NCBI GenBank assembly: GCA_903928895.1
Contig: CAIYSR010000077.1
Location: forward strand, 30,803 to 94,802
Length of the DNA: 64,000 nt
Reading direction: 5' to 3'
Origin: an uncultured Rhodospirillales bacterium
Lineage (GTDB): Bacteria > Pseudomonadota > Alphaproteobacteria > Acetobacterales > Acetobacteraceae
In this document: one piece after another, positions 7,263 through 17,019 of the stretch
Numbering within the stretch: the stretch's first letter is position 1
How the letters are laid out: the number at the start of each line of letters is the position of its first letter
Translations under genes and position numbers: made by a program
Notes under the pieces: generated by a model
Seen by the model: the letters and a program-made list of their open reading frames with translations, nothing else
What the model was told of the DNA's origin: nothing
The model's database searches: none

Positions 7263-8246
7263 ATGCAACTCGGGATGATCGGGCTTGGCCGCATGGGCGG
7301 CAATATCGTGCGGCGGCTGATGCGGGCGGGGCATTCCTGCGTGGTCTATGACGCCGACCCCAAGGCGGTGGCGGCGCTGGCGGCGGAAGGGGCGGTGCCG
7401 GCGGGATCGCTGGCGGAGCTGGTGGCGAAGCTCGACCAGGTGCCGCGGGCGGCCTGGGTGATGCTGCCGTCGGGGAAGATCACCGAGGAGACGGTGGCGG
7501 CGGTGGCCGGGATGATGCGGGCCGAGGATATCCTGATCGATGGGGGGAATTCGTACTACAAGGACGATATCAGGCGGGCGCGGGAGCTGGCGGCGCTGGG
7601 CATCCGCTACATGGATGTCGGCACCTCCGGGGGGGTGTGGGGGCTGGAGCGGGGCTACTGCCTGATGATCGGCGGTGAGCAGGCGGCGTTCAGGTTCATG
7701 GAGCCGATCTTCGCCGCGCTGGCGCCGGGCAAGGGCGACATCCCGCAGACCCGGGACCGCGCGGGGCGCGAACCTGGGGTGGAGAACGGGTATCTGCATG
7801 CCGGTCCGTCCGGCGCCGGGCATTTCGTCAAGATGATCCATAATGGCATCGAATACGGCATGATGCAGGCGATGGCGGAGGGGTTCGACATTCTGCGCAA
7901 CCGGGCCTCGACCAAGCTGCCGGAGGCGGAGCGGTTCGACCTCGACCTCGCCGATATCGCCGAGGTGTGGCGGCGTGGCTCGGTGGTGACCTCCTGGCTG
8001 CTCGATTTGTCCGCCGAGGCGCTGGCGAAGGACGAGAAGCTTGAGCATTTCTCGGGCCATGTCGAGGATTCCGGCGAGGGCCGCTGGACCATCGAGGCGG
8101 CGATCGAGGAGGCGGTGCCGGCGGATGTGCTGGCGGCCTCGCTGTTCACCCGGTTCCGCTCGCGGCAGGATCATACCTTCGCGGAGAAGATGCTCTCGGC
8201 GATGCGGCTCGGCTTCGGCGGGCATACGGAGGCGCCGAAGCCGTGA
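7263..8246 (+). CDS. gnd: 6-phosphogluconate dehydrogenase, decarboxylating (short form)
   Basis: 327 residues, the size of the short (GntZ/YqeC-like) class rather than the 470-residue class. The N-terminal Rossmann motif is [14 protein letters not shown]. The family signatures [23 protein letters not shown] and [21 protein letters not shown], with the catalytic lysine and the asparagine, are all present. It oxidises 6-phosphogluconate to ribulose 5-phosphate and CO2; short forms are often NAD-preferring. Its stop overlaps the GTG start of gluconokinase, so gluconate phosphorylation and oxidative decarboxylation are translated together. Confidence 0.92.
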   Translation: MQLGMIGLGRMGGNIVRRLMRAGHSCVVYDADPKAVAALAAEGAVPAGSLAELVAKLDQVPRAAWVMLPSGKITEETVAAVAGMMRAEDILIDGGNSYYKDDIRRARELAALGIRYMDVGTSGGVWGLERGYCLMIGGEQAAFRFMEPIFAALAPGKGDIPQTRDRAGREPGVENGYLHAGPSGAGHFVKMIHNGIEYGMMQAMAEGFDILRNRASTKLPEAERFDLDLADIAEVWRRGSVVTSWLLDLSAEALAKDEKLEHFSGHVEDSGEGRWTIEAAIEEAVPADVLAASLFTRFRSRQDHTFAEKMLSAMRLGFGGHTEAPKP

Positions 8247-8770
8247 CGGTGGTCGTGCTGATGGGCGTGGCGGGGTGCGGCAAAACGACGGTGGGGCAGG
8301 CGGTCGCGGCGGAACTGGGCTGGGCGTTCCAGGAGGGGGATGCGCTGCATCCGCCCGCCAATGTGGCCAAGATGGCGGGCGGGACGCCGCTCACCGACGA
8401 CGACCGGTGGCCGTGGCTGCGGATCATCGCCGGCGTGATCGACGGATGGCAGGCGGAAGGGCGATCCGGCGTGGTGACCTGTTCGGCGCTGAAGCGGGCG
8501 TATCGGGATGTGCTGGTCGGCGCGCGTGCCGATGTGCGGCTGGTGTATCTGCGCGGAGAGCAGGCGGTGATCGCCGAGCGGATGGCGGGGCGGACGGGGC
8601 ATTTCATGCCGCCGGCGCTGCTCGACAGCCAGTTCGCGACGTTGCAGGAGCCGGATGCGGATGAGCGGGCGGTGGTGATGGATATCGGGCCTCCCGCCGC
8701 GGCGGTCGCGGCGCGCGTGATCGCGGCGCTGAAGGGCGCGGCTTGCGATGCGCCGGCGGCGCGGGGATAA
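8243..8770 (+). CDS. gntK: gluconokinase
   Basis: 175 residues, typical of the small P-loop gluconokinases. The Walker A motif is GVAGCGKTT at residues 8-16, followed by [16 protein letters not shown], where the aspartate and histidine bind gluconate, and by [20 protein letters not shown] and [21 protein letters not shown] complete the family pattern. It phosphorylates gluconate to 6-phosphogluconate, the substrate of the enzyme encoded just upstream. The start is GTG at 8243, overlapping the previous stop by 4 nt. Confidence 0.93.
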   Translation: MTVVVLMGVAGCGKTTVGQAVAAELGWAFQEGDALHPPANVAKMAGGTPLTDDDRWPWLRIIAGVIDGWQAEGRSGVVTCSALKRAYRDVLVGARADVRLVYLRGEQAVIAERMAGRTGHFMPPALLDSQFATLQEPDADERAVVMDIGPPAAAVAARVIAALKGAACDAPAARG

Positions 8771-8800
8771 GATGAACGTCGCGCTTTCCGGGGACCGAAG

Positions 8801-10051
8801 TTGAAATTTTCGCTGCGCACGCTTTTGACCCAGGGGCTGGCGGGGCACTCCGGCTGGCCGGAGCAGTGGCGGTCGCCGGAGCCGAAGGCGGCGTATGATG
8901 TGATTATCGTCGGCGGCGGGGGGCATGGGCTGGCGACGGCGTATTATCTTGCGGCCGAGCATCGCGTGCGCAATGTGGCGGTGCTGGAGAAGGGCTGGCT
9001 CGGGGGCGGGAATACCGGGCGGAATACGACCATCATCCGGTCGAACTATTTGTGGGATGAATCGGCGGCGATTTATGAGCATGCGCTGAAGTTGTGGGAG
9101 GGGCTGTCGCGGGAGCTCAACTACAACGTGATGTATTCGGCCCGTGGCGTGATGATGCTGGCGCATACGGTGCATGACGCGCAGGTGTTCAAGCGCCATG
9201 TGCATGCCAATCGCCTCAACGGCATCGACAACGAATGGCTGACGCCGGAGGAGGCGAAGGATTTCTGCCCGCCGCTCAACATCGGCACCGATGTCCGCTA
9301 CCCCATTGTCGGGGCCGCCCTGCAACGCCGCGGCGGCACCGCGCGGCATGATGCGGTGGCGTGGGGCTATGCCCGCGGCGCCTCGGCGCTTGGGGTCGAT
9401 ATCATCCAGAACTGCGAGGTGATCGGGATCGACCGCGATGCCGCCGGCGCCGTGACCGGGGTGGAGACGACGCGAGGGCGGATCGGGGCGGGCAAGGTGG
9501 GCGTGGTCGCGGCCGGGCATACCTCGGTGCTGATGGGGATGGCCGGGGTGCGGATGCCGCTGGAGAGCTATCCGTTGCAGGCGCTGGTGAGCGAGCCGGT
9601 GAAGCCGGTGTTTCCATGCGTGGTGATGTCCAACACGATCCACGCCTATATCAGCCAGTCCGACAAGGGGGAGCTGGTGATCGGGGCGGGAACGGACGCC
9701 TATACGTCCTACAGCCAGGCCGGCGGGCTGCACATCGCGGAGCATACGCTGGATGCGATCTGCGAGATGTTCCCGATGTTCCGCCGCATGCGGATGCTGC
9801 GGAGCTGGGGCGGGATCGTGGACGTGACGCCGGACCGTTCGCCGATCATCGGGCTGACGCCGGTGCCGGGGCTGTTCGTGAATTGCGGCTGGGGCACCGG
9901 CGGATTCAAGGCGACGCCGGGGTCGGGGCATGTGTTTGCCGCGACCATCGCCCAGGGCCGGCCGCATCCGATCGCGGCGCCGTTCACGCTGGAGCGGTTC
10001 CGGACCGGGCGGCTGATCGACGAGGCGGCGGCGGCGGCGGTGGCGCACTGA
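8801..10051 (+). CDS. soxB: sarcosine oxidase subunit beta
   Basis: 416 residues starting at TTG 8801; this start gives the standard MKFSLRTLL... N terminus of SoxB proteins, and the nearby ATG at 8772 is out of frame and stops at once. The FAD Rossmann motif [14 protein letters not shown] follows a YDVIIV strand. H183 in [13 protein letters not shown] is the expected covalent-FMN histidine. The C-terminal part has the [11 protein letters not shown] and [15 protein letters not shown] motifs. The subunit oxidises sarcosine to glycine and a one-carbon unit within the SoxABDG heterotetramer. The stop overlaps the soxD start. Confidence 0.96.
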   Translation: MKFSLRTLLTQGLAGHSGWPEQWRSPEPKAAYDVIIVGGGGHGLATAYYLAAEHRVRNVAVLEKGWLGGGNTGRNTTIIRSNYLWDESAAIYEHALKLWEGLSRELNYNVMYSARGVMMLAHTVHDAQVFKRHVHANRLNGIDNEWLTPEEAKDFCPPLNIGTDVRYPIVGAALQRRGGTARHDAVAWGYARGASALGVDIIQNCEVIGIDRDAAGAVTGVETTRGRIGAGKVGVVAAGHTSVLMGMAGVRMPLESYPLQALVSEPVKPVFPCVVMSNTIHAYISQSDKGELVIGAGTDAYTSYSQAGGLHIAEHTLDAICEMFPMFRRMRMLRSWGGIVDVTPDRSPIIGLTPVPGLFVNCGWGTGGFKATPGSGHVFAATIAQGRPHPIAAPFTLERFRTGRLIDEAAAAAVAH

Positions 10052-10317
10052 TGCTGGTCATTCCCTGCCCCCATTGCGGGCCGCGGCCCGAGAACGAATT
10101 CCGCTATGCCGGGGAGGCCCATATCGCGCGGCCCGCCGACCCGGAGGCGCTGTCGGACGCCGCCTGGGCCGACTTCCTCTATATGCGCGGCAACCCCAAG
10201 GGACGGCACGCGGAGCGGTGGCGCCATGTCCATGGCTGCGGGCGGTTCTTCAACTGCATCCGCGATACCGTCACCGACCGGATCGAGCGCACCTATCCGG
10301 CGGGGACCGCGCCATGA
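10051..10317 (+). CDS. soxD: sarcosine oxidase subunit delta
   Basis: 88 residues, the expected size. The zinc ligands known from SoxD structures are in place: C6 and C9 in PCPHCG, H59, and C63 in HGCGRFFN. The segment WADFLYMRGNPKGRHAERW is the family signature. The subunit binds zinc and helps hold the heterotetramer together. The ATG overlaps the soxB stop by 1 nt, and its own stop overlaps the soxA ATG by 4 nt, so soxB-D-A are translationally coupled. Confidence 0.97.
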   Translation: MLVIPCPHCGPRPENEFRYAGEAHIARPADPEALSDAAWADFLYMRGNPKGRHAERWRHVHGCGRFFNCIRDTVTDRIERTYPAGTAP

Positions 10318-13199
10318 GCTGGCGCACGGTATCGGGTGGGCGGATCGACCGGTCGCGCCTGGTGCAGTTCCGGTTCGACGGCAAGTCCTATGCCGGGCAT
10401 CCCGGGGACACGCTGGTCTCGGCCCTGCTCGCCCATGGCGTGCATCTGATGGGGCGGTCGTTCAAGTATCACCGGCCGCGCGGCGTGCTGGCGGCGGGCT
10501 CGGAGGAGCCGAACGCGCTGGTTCATGTCGATCGCGGCGGCGGGCGGGAGACGCCGAACCTGCGGGCGACGCAGGTGGAAATCTACGAGGGGCTGGTGGC
10601 GACGAGCCAGAACCGGATGCCGTCGCTGCGCTTCGATGTCGGGCAGGCCGTCGGGCTGGTCGCGCGGTTTCTGCCGGCGGGGTTCTACTACAAGACCTTC
10701 ATGTGGCCGGCGTCGTTCTGGAAGAAGGCGTACGAGCCGGCGCTCCGGGCGGCGGCGGGGCTGGGGCGGGCACCGGTGGCGGCCGATCCGGATCGCTATT
10801 TGCGGCGCTATGCCCATTGCGAGACGCTGGTGGTGGGCGGCGGGGCGGCGGGGATCGTCGCGGCATTGCAGGCGGCGGCTAGCGGCGCGCGGGTGATGCT
10901 GTGCGACGAAGGGGCGGCATTTGGCGGCGGGCTGCTGGATGAGCGGGACGCCATGATCGACGGCCGGCCGGCGGAGGCCTGGCTGGGATGGGCGCTGAGC
11001 GAACTGGCCAGCCGGCCGAACGTGACGCTGCTCGCGCGGACCACCGCGTTCGGCTGGTATCCCGATAATCTGATCGGGCTGGCGGAGCGGGTGACGGATC
11101 ATCTGGCCATGCCCGATCCGAAATTGCCGCGCGAGCGGTTGTGGCAGGTGCGGGCGCGCGAGGTGGTGATCGCCACCGGGGCGCATGAGCGGCCGCTGGT
11201 GTTTCCCGACAATGACCGGCCCGGCATCATGCTGGCCGGCGCGGCGCGGGCCTATCTCAACCGCTACGGGGTGAAGCCGGGCGCGCGGGTGGTGATCGCG
11301 ACCGCGTGCGACAGCGCCTATGCGGCGGCGCTCGACCTTCATGCGGCGGGAGTGATGATCGCGGCGATCGGCGATCTGCGGACGGATCCGCGGAGCCCGG
11401 GCGTGGACGCGGCACGGGCGGCGGGATTGCCGGTGCGCACCGGTGCCGCGATCACCGGCAGTACCGGCGGGCTGCGGGTGACGGGGGCGCTGTTCGGTAC
11501 CGAGTGGGTGGCGTGCGACTGCCTGCTGATGTCCGGCGGCTGGACGCCGAGCCTGCATCTGCATTCGCAATCCCGCGGCAAGCTGGGCTTCGACCCCGCA
11601 AGCGGGGCGTTCCTGCCGCTGGAAACGGCCGGGCAGCGCTCGATCGGGGCCTGCGCCGGGATGTTCGATCTCGCGGACTGCATGCCTGGACATGCGGTGA
11701 TGGGCAGCATCGCGCCGAACGGGACCCATGCCGGGCTGGTGAAGGGGGCGAAGGCGAAGCGGGCCTTCGTCGATTTCCAGAACGACGTGACCGCACGGGA
11801 CCTGCTGCTGGCGACGCAGGAAGGGTTCCGCGCGATCGAACATGTCAAGCGCTACACCACCACCGGCATGGCGACCGACCAGGGCAAGACGTCGGCGCTC
11901 AATGCGCTGGCGATCGTGGCGGAGCGGCTGGGCACGACGGTGCCCGAGGTGGGGCTGACCACGTTCCGCCCGCCCTATACGCCGGTGACGTTCGGAACCA
12001 TCGCCGGGGCCTCGCGCGGCGCGCTGTTCGATCCGGAGCGGCGGGCGCCGATGCATGACTGGGCGGCGGGCCGCGGGGCGGTGTTCGAGGATGTCGGCAC
12101 CTGGAAGCGGGCGCGCTATTTCCCGGCGCCGGGCGAGACAATGGCCGAGGCGGTGGCGCGGGAGTGTCGCGCGGTGCGGACGCAGGCCGGGATTTTCGAT
12201 GCCTCGACCCTGGGCAAGATCGAGGTGGTCGGGCCGGATGCGGCCGAGTTCCTGCACCGGATGTACACCAACGCGTGGTTGAAGCTGGCCGTGGGGCGCT
12301 GCCGCTACGGCCTGATGTTGTCCGAGGCCGGTTTCGTGATGGATGACGGTGTGGTCGGCCGCATCGCCGAAGATCGGTTCCACGTGACCACCACGACCGG
12401 CGGGGCAGCGCGCGTGCTGCACCATATGGAGGATTATCTGCAGACCGAGTTTCCCGGGTTGCGGGTCTGGTTGACCAGCACCACGGAGCAGTGGGCGGTG
12501 ATCGCGGTGCAAGGGCCGCAGGCGCGCGCGGCGATCGCGCCCTATGTCCAGGGCATCGATTTGTCGCCCTCCGCCTTCCCGCACATGAGCCTGCGGATCG
12601 GGACGATTTGCGGCGTGCCGACGCGGCTGTTCCGGGTGAGTTTCACCGGGGAACTCGGTTTCGAGATCAATGTGCCGGCGGAGTACGGGCCGGCGGTGTG
12701 GGCTGTGCTGATGGAGTCTGGCACGCTGACGCCGTACGGGACGGAGGCGATGCATGTGCTGCGGGCGGAGAAGGGATTCGTCATCGTCGGCCAGGAGACC
12801 GATGGCACGGTGACGCCGGACGACCTTGGGCTGTCCGGCATGATCGCGGCGTCGAAGCGGGATTTCGTCGGCAAGCGTTCGCTGCGCCGGCCCGACATGC
12901 TGGCCGCCGACCGCAAGCAGCTCGTCGGATTGTTGACCGACGATCCGGGGATTGTGCTCGAGGAGGGCGCGCAAATCGTCGAGGACCCGAGGCAGCCGAT
13001 CCCAATGCGGATGATCGGGCATGTCACCTCGTCCTACCCGAGCGCCACGCTGGGGCGTTCGATCGCGCTGGCGTTGGTCGAGGGTGGACGGGCGCGGATC
13101 GGCGCGACGCTCTACGTCCCCATGCCGGGGCAGACCATTGCGGTACGGGTGGTCGCACCTGTGTTCTACGATCCGGCGGGAGACCGGCTGAATGATTGA
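10314..13199 (+). CDS. soxA: sarcosine oxidase subunit alpha
   Basis: 961 residues from the ATG at 10314, close to the usual 965-1000. Domains in order: an N-terminal ferredoxin-like 2Fe-2S-fold region with FKYHRPRGVLAAGSEEPNA, a nucleotide-binding domain with ETLVVGGGAAGIVAALQAA, an NAD-binding region with VVIATGAHERPL, and a C-terminal aminomethyltransferase-like (GcvT) domain with GELGFEINVPAEYG that binds folate. It passes the one-carbon unit to tetrahydrofolate. The frame is also open upstream of 10314, but that stretch is the soxD region read in another frame. The stop overlaps soxG by 8 nt. Confidence 0.96.
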   Translation: MSWRTVSGGRIDRSRLVQFRFDGKSYAGHPGDTLVSALLAHGVHLMGRSFKYHRPRGVLAAGSEEPNALVHVDRGGGRETPNLRATQVEIYEGLVATSQNRMPSLRFDVGQAVGLVARFLPAGFYYKTFMWPASFWKKAYEPALRAAAGLGRAPVAADPDRYLRRYAHCETLVVGGGAAGIVAALQAAASGARVMLCDEGAAFGGGLLDERDAMIDGRPAEAWLGWALSELASRPNVTLLARTTAFGWYPDNLIGLAERVTDHLAMPDPKLPRERLWQVRAREVVIATGAHERPLVFPDNDRPGIMLAGAARAYLNRYGVKPGARVVIATACDSAYAAALDLHAAGVMIAAIGDLRTDPRSPGVDAARAAGLPVRTGAAITGSTGGLRVTGALFGTEWVACDCLLMSGGWTPSLHLHSQSRGKLGFDPASGAFLPLETAGQRSIGACAGMFDLADCMPGHAVMGSIAPNGTHAGLVKGAKAKRAFVDFQNDVTARDLLLATQEGFRAIEHVKRYTTTGMATDQGKTSALNALAIVAERLGTTVPEVGLTTFRPPYTPVTFGTIAGASRGALFDPERRAPMHDWAAGRGAVFEDVGTWKRARYFPAPGETMAEAVARECRAVRTQAGIFDASTLGKIEVVGPDAAEFLHRMYTNAWLKLAVGRCRYGLMLSEAGFVMDDGVVGRIAEDRFHVTTTTGGAARVLHHMEDYLQTEFPGLRVWLTSTTEQWAVIAVQGPQARAAIAPYVQGIDLSPSAFPHMSLRIGTICGVPTRLFRVSFTGELGFEINVPAEYGPAVWAVLMESGTLTPYGTEAMHVLRAEKGFVIVGQETDGTVTPDDLGLSGMIAASKRDFVGKRSLRRPDMLAADRKQLVGLLTDDPGIVLEEGAQIVEDPRQPIPMRMIGHVTSSYPSATLGRSIALALVEGGRARIGATLYVPMPGQTIAVRVVAPVFYDPAGDRLND

Positions 13200-13701
13200 G
13201 CGCAGGTCCGTCCTGTCCGGGTTGGAGCCGGTGCCTGGGCTCACGGCGGCGGCGCCGGCGGCGCGGATCAGCCTGCGCAGCACCGATATGTCGGCGCTGG
13301 GCGTCGCACCGGGGGCGCCGATCAACCGGGCGGTCGTCACCGGACCACGCGCGGCGCTGCATCTGGGGCCGGACGAGTGGCTGGTGATCGCGCCGGAGGA
13401 CGAGGCCGAGGCCTTGCTGGCCGGGGCGGTTGGGCGGTTCGCCAGCGTGGTCGATGTCTCGCACCGCAACACCGGGATCGACGTAGCCGGCCCCCGAGCG
13501 GTCGAGATGCTGGCCGCGTTCGTCGCGCTCGATCTGGCGGAGGCGGCGTTTCCGGTGGGCATGGCGACCCGCACGCTGCTGGGCAAGGCGGAGATCATTC
13601 TGTGGCGGACGGCCGTCGATGGGTTCCGCATCGAGGTTTGGCGCTCCTTCGCGCCCTATGTCTGGCAGTGCCTGGCCGAAGCGGGGCGGGAATTCGCCTG
13701 A
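13192..13701 (+). CDS. soxG: sarcosine oxidase subunit gamma
   Basis: 169 residues, near the usual size of SoxG. It is a GcvT-like fold protein, with LGPDEWLVIAP and VDVSHRNTGIDVAGPRA, the most conserved parts of the family. It completes the soxB-D-A-G heterotetramer and overlaps soxA by 8 nt. Companion genes often found with this locus (glyA, folD, purU) are not present here; instead a gluconate-handling pair lies upstream and a sugar methyltransferase downstream. Confidence 0.94.
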   Translation: MIERRSVLSGLEPVPGLTAAAPAARISLRSTDMSALGVAPGAPINRAVVTGPRAALHLGPDEWLVIAPEDEAEALLAGAVGRFASVVDVSHRNTGIDVAGPRAVEMLAAFVALDLAEAAFPVGMATRTLLGKAEIILWRTAVDGFRIEVWRSFAPYVWQCLAEAGREFA

Positions 13702-13785
13702 AAGCGGGTCGCGCCGCGCGCGTAAAGGATCTGGTCATGTTCTGCGGCTAGAACCGGTCGGCCCGAGCAGCGAGGACCGTGCCCT

Positions 13786-15027
13786 ATGCCGGCGTCCATG
13801 TCGCGTTCCAACCGGATCACCCGATGCCGCTTCTGTGGCGGCGGGCTGACGATCCCGTTCTGTGATCTCGGGGCCATGCCGCTGGCCAATGGGTTCGTGT
13901 CCCCGGAGCAGGCCGGTCGTCCCGATCCGGTGCTGCCGCTCAATGTCGTGGTCTGCGAGCTGTGCCATCTCGCGCAGCTCGACCATACCGCGGATGCGAA
14001 GGGCATTTTCACCGACTACGCCTATTTCTCCTCCTATTCGACCAGCTGGCTTGGCCATGCCCGGGCCTTTTGCGCCGAGGCCGCGGCGCGGTTCGGGCTG
14101 GGGCGCGACAGTTTCGTGGTCGAGGTCGCGTCCAACGACGGCTATCTGCTCCGCAGCTTCGTCGCCGCGGGAATTCCGTGCCTGGGGGTCGAGCCGGCGG
14201 CCAATGTCGCAGCCGCCGCCATCGCCGCCGGAGTCGCCACCCGGATCGCGTTTTTCGGCCGCGACGAGGCGGCACGGATCGTCGGCGAGCGGGGCCATGC
14301 CGATCTGGTGATCGCCAACAATGTGCTGGCCCATGTGCCGGATGTGAACGACTTCGTTGCCGGGCTTGCGCTGCTGGCCGGACCGGCCGGCGTCGTCTCG
14401 ATCGAGGCGCCGCATCTGCTGCGGCTGATCGAGGGTATGCAGTTCGACACCATGTATCACGAACATTTCTTTTATTGGTCGTTGACCGCGATGACCCGTG
14501 TGCTGGCGGCCCACGGGTTGCGGGTGATGCGGGTCGAGGCCCTGGCCACCCATGGCGGCAGCCTCCGGGTGACTGCCTCGGCGATGCCACACGGGCCGTC
14601 CGGCGAACGGGACGGGGTGGCGGCTGCCGAGCGGGCGGCGGGGCTGCTCGGCGCGGCCGGCTATGCCGGATTCCAGCCACGCGTTGCGGGTGTCCTCGAC
14701 GGGCTCCGCCGGCATCTGCGTGGCCGGCGTCGCCGGGTGGCGGCCTACGGGGCAGCGGCGAAGGGCAATACCTTGCTCAATGCCGCCGGGATCACCCGCG
14801 ACGATGTCGCGATGGTGGCGGATCGCAATCCGGCGAAACAGGGCCGCCTGCTGCCGGGCAGCCGTATTCCGGTGGTGACGCAGGAGGACCTCGCCGCCTA
14901 CGGGCCGGACGAGGTGCTGATCCTGCCATGGAACCTCGCCGACGAAATCACCAGCGCATTACGCGGCGTGAGCGGCCATCGCACCATCGCCATCCCGAGG
15001 GTGCAAGACCTCGCGAACGCGGCATGA
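13786..15027 (+). CDS. class I SAM-dependent C-methyltransferase (TylC3/NovU type)
   Basis: 413 residues in the three-part layout of deoxysugar C-methyltransferases. An N-terminal zinc-binding part has CRFCGGG and CELCHLAQL; a SAM-binding part has VEVASNDGYLLRSF and VIANNVLAHVPDVNDF; and a C-terminal domain has YGAAAKGNTLLNAAGI. The MYHEHFFYWSL segment is typical of the family and supplies catalytic His and Glu residues. Relatives methylate a carbon of a nucleotide-linked keto sugar, usually for LPS or antibiotics. No sugar pathway genes flank it, so the substrate is open. Translation could begin at 13786 or at the ATG at 13798. Confidence 0.88.
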   Translation: MPASMSRSNRITRCRFCGGGLTIPFCDLGAMPLANGFVSPEQAGRPDPVLPLNVVVCELCHLAQLDHTADAKGIFTDYAYFSSYSTSWLGHARAFCAEAAARFGLGRDSFVVEVASNDGYLLRSFVAAGIPCLGVEPAANVAAAAIAAGVATRIAFFGRDEAARIVGERGHADLVIANNVLAHVPDVNDFVAGLALLAGPAGVVSIEAPHLLRLIEGMQFDTMYHEHFFYWSLTAMTRVLAAHGLRVMRVEALATHGGSLRVTASAMPHGPSGERDGVAAAERAAGLLGAAGYAGFQPRVAGVLDGLRRHLRGRRRRVAAYGAAAKGNTLLNAAGITRDDVAMVADRNPAKQGRLLPGSRIPVVTQEDLAAYGPDEVLILPWNLADEITSALRGVSGHRTIAIPRVQDLANAA

Positions 15028-15053
15028 CACAGCGCGCGGGGCGCCGGCCGCGA

Positions 15054-15428
15054 TCAGGGTTCGGCAGCGGTCGCGAAGACCTTCTGCGCCACCTGCCAGC
15101 GCCCTTCGACCTTCAGAAAGCACAGATAATCCGTGAAATAGCGCGGCGGGATTGCGCATTTGAGCTTCACGAAGGCCGAGGTCGGCGAGGACATGTCGAT
15201 CTGCAAGACATGGTCGTGCCGCGCCAGGCCCTGGGACTTGGGTGAGGGACGCGAACGCACGCCATCAAGCCATGCATCGCGGGCGAGAGGCTTCAGTTCG
15301 CCCTTGACCTCGAAGGTGAGCGCGCTCGTCGGGTGGAACACGCGCGCGAGCTTTTCGGCGTCTCCCTCATAGAGCCCGTCGAGATAGTCGGTCACCGCAG
15401 CCTCGATCGCCGGAAGTTCGTTCGACAT
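15054..15428 (-). CDS. NTF2-like / lumazine-binding-like small protein
   Basis: 124 residues. The cone-shaped NTF2 fold is suggested by an N-terminal helix (IEAAVTDYLDGLYEGDAEKL), the FHPTSALTFE turn, and C-terminal strands ending in FLKVEGRWQVAQKVFAT. It resembles the 'putative lumazine-binding' family, small enzymes or binding proteins of mostly unknown role. It is convergent with the C-methyltransferase (26 bp gap). The function is not assigned. Confidence 0.7.
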   Translation of the reverse strand: MSNELPAIEAAVTDYLDGLYEGDAEKLARVFHPTSALTFEVKGELKPLARDAWLDGVRSRPSPKSQGLARHDHVLQIDMSSPTSAFVKLKCAIPPRYFTDYLCFLKVEGRWQVAQKVFATAAEP

Positions 15429-15458
15429 GGTGTGCTCCTCTTGGTTGGGAGATGTGTC

Positions 15459-16238
15459 TCAGGCACTACGTCCGGCCGCGGCGAGCTCGATCAGGCGGCC
15501 CCAGCGCGAGGACGAATGCAGATGGGCATAGAGCGGCCCGATCCAGCCGCGGCGGCGCCAGTCGATGAAGGTCTCGTCGCTGATCTGGTCGATCCGGTCG
15601 GCCTTCAGGATCTTGAAGCCGCGGATGCGGGTGCCGCCGCCGGCGGAGAAGCTGACGGTCGCCTCCTCCTCCTGCAACAGTCCGGCCGCATCGAGCGCTT
15701 TGCCGAATGCGTTGGCGGCATTGAGATTGTCGCGGAAAGCGACGGCGAAATTGATCGATTCCGTCAGCGCCGGGGTCGGCTTGCCGTCCTCGAACATCGG
15801 GGCGCCGACATCATCGGTGACGCATTCGGCGTCGGCTTCCATGCCGACATAGACGGTGCCGGTGCCGGGCTCCTCGATGAAGACGAAGGGGAAGGCCCGG
15901 ACATAGGCGGGCACGTAGGAGTCGGCGCGCCACTGGCCACCGGGCTCCACGAACAGGTTGCTGCCCTCGCCAAGGCCGAGCAAAGCGAGCGGGGTCGGCA
16001 CCGGGCCGGTCGCGAAGACGATCGGGTAATGCTGGGAGATCACGTCGAACTCGCCGAGTCCGATGGGCACCGACTGCGCGGCGCGGCTGAAGGCATAGCC
16101 GCTGTCACGATTGAGTTTCTTGGTGCCATGGACACCGGGATTGACGCCGACGACGCGATTGAAGAACAGCGGCATCGCCGGCGGCGGCGGCGCGGGAACG
16201 GCCTCGGTGACGGCGGAGGAAATGGTGGACTCGGACAT
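15459..16238 (-). CDS. SapC family protein
   Basis: 259 residues from the ATG at 16238, chosen for the AGGAGA just upstream; the frame is open further to 16415 but without a site. The N terminus is a Ser/Ala/Pro-rich tail. The body has the SapC pattern: LFFNRVVGVNPGVHGTKKLN, the IVFATGPVPTPLALLGL segment, a RADSYVPAYVRAFPFVFIEE segment, and a C-terminal FIDWRRRGWIGPLYAHLHSS. SapC proteins are named from a Campylobacter S-layer locus, but in proteobacteria they are widespread and unassigned. No S-layer gene is visible here. Confidence 0.85.
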   Translation of the reverse strand: MSESTISSAVTEAVPAPPPPAMPLFFNRVVGVNPGVHGTKKLNRDSGYAFSRAAQSVPIGLGEFDVISQHYPIVFATGPVPTPLALLGLGEGSNLFVEPGGQWRADSYVPAYVRAFPFVFIEEPGTGTVYVGMEADAECVTDDVGAPMFEDGKPTPALTESINFAVAFRDNLNAANAFGKALDAAGLLQEEEATVSFSAGGGTRIRGFKILKADRIDQISDETFIDWRRRGWIGPLYAHLHSSSRWGRLIELAAAGRSA

Positions 16239-16308
16239 GTTGCTTCTCCTGCGTTCGGCCCGGCGCCGTCGTGCTGGGGCCGATCTCTGAACGATCCGCG
16301 CCGCCAAA

Positions 16309-17019
16309 TCAACCCGCGACGGCCAACAACTCCGGCACGCGCTCTGGCGGGACAAAATAGAAGATGAAGACATAGGGATCGGAGGCGGAAAACTCGGCCG
16401 GCGACGGCGAGGCAACCTGCATCCGGGCGGCGTCGAACGCGGCGAGGGGCTGCCAGCCGTCGAGCCAGAAGAAGCCGACGAGACCCAGATCGGCCAGCAG
16501 CGCGGGGACGTCGCGGGTGCTGCCGGGGCGGTGCCGCTCCTCGATTTCCACCGTCATCGCCGGGCGGCAGGCGCGGATCGTGGCGCTGCCGCCGCGGATG
16601 ACCTCCTCCTCGGCGCCTTCGACATCGAGCTTGATGGCGGTGACATCGGTGAAGCCGAACTCATCGAGCCGCCGCTGCGCCACCTGGTAGCGGGCGATCC
16701 CGTCAACGCGCGGATCGGCCCGGCGAATGGCGCCATAGTCTTTGGCGATCGAAGCCCATTGCTCCTGGGCGATCCCGTTGACGGAGGGAACCTCCAGCAC
16801 GCAGTGGCCCTCGGCATCGCCCAGGGCGCAATCGTGCAGCACGACACCGCTCCCCACTACGGCGCGCAGGCGGGCCATGGCGGGCGGCAGGGGCTCGAAG
16901 CCCACCACGCGGGCGCCGGGCAACGCTGCCAAGGGCAGGGTCAGCAACCCGTCATGCGCCCCGATATCGAGGATTGTGCCCGGCCGGAAGAGGGCACGGT
17001 GGAAGGTGAGCTCATCCAA
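16309..17019 (-). CDS. FkbM family methyltransferase
   Basis: 236 residues if translation starts at the TTG at 17019. The frame is open further upstream, but there it only shadows the cinA gene in another frame. The protein begins LDELTFHRALFRPG, the usual FkbM start, then has the SAM motif ILDIGAHDGLLTLPLA, FEPLPPAMARL and the KLDVEGAEEEVIRG motif with the conserved Asp-Val-Glu-Gly. FkbM-type enzymes O-methylate sugars or polyketides; the substrate is unknown. The start lies inside the last codons of the CinA-type gene, so translation is probably coupled. A TTG start without a clear ribosome binding site is the weak point of this call. Confidence 0.8.
   Translation of the reverse strand: MDELTFHRALFRPGTILDIGAHDGLLTLPLAALPGARVVGFEPLPPAMARLRAVVGSGVVLHDCALGDAEGHCVLEVPSVNGIAQEQWASIAKDYGAIRRADPRVDGIARYQVAQRRLDEFGFTDVTAIKLDVEGAEEEVIRGGSATIRACRPAMTVEIEERHRPGSTRDVPALLADLGLVGFFWLDGWQPLAAFDAARMQVASPSPAEFSASDPYVFIFYFVPPERVPELLAVAG

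Noticed and set aside
10293..13631. Minus-strand open frame of 1112 codons across the sarcosine oxidase genes
   Set aside because: Antisense shadow; the plus-strand frames are clear SoxA and SoxG with conserved motifs.
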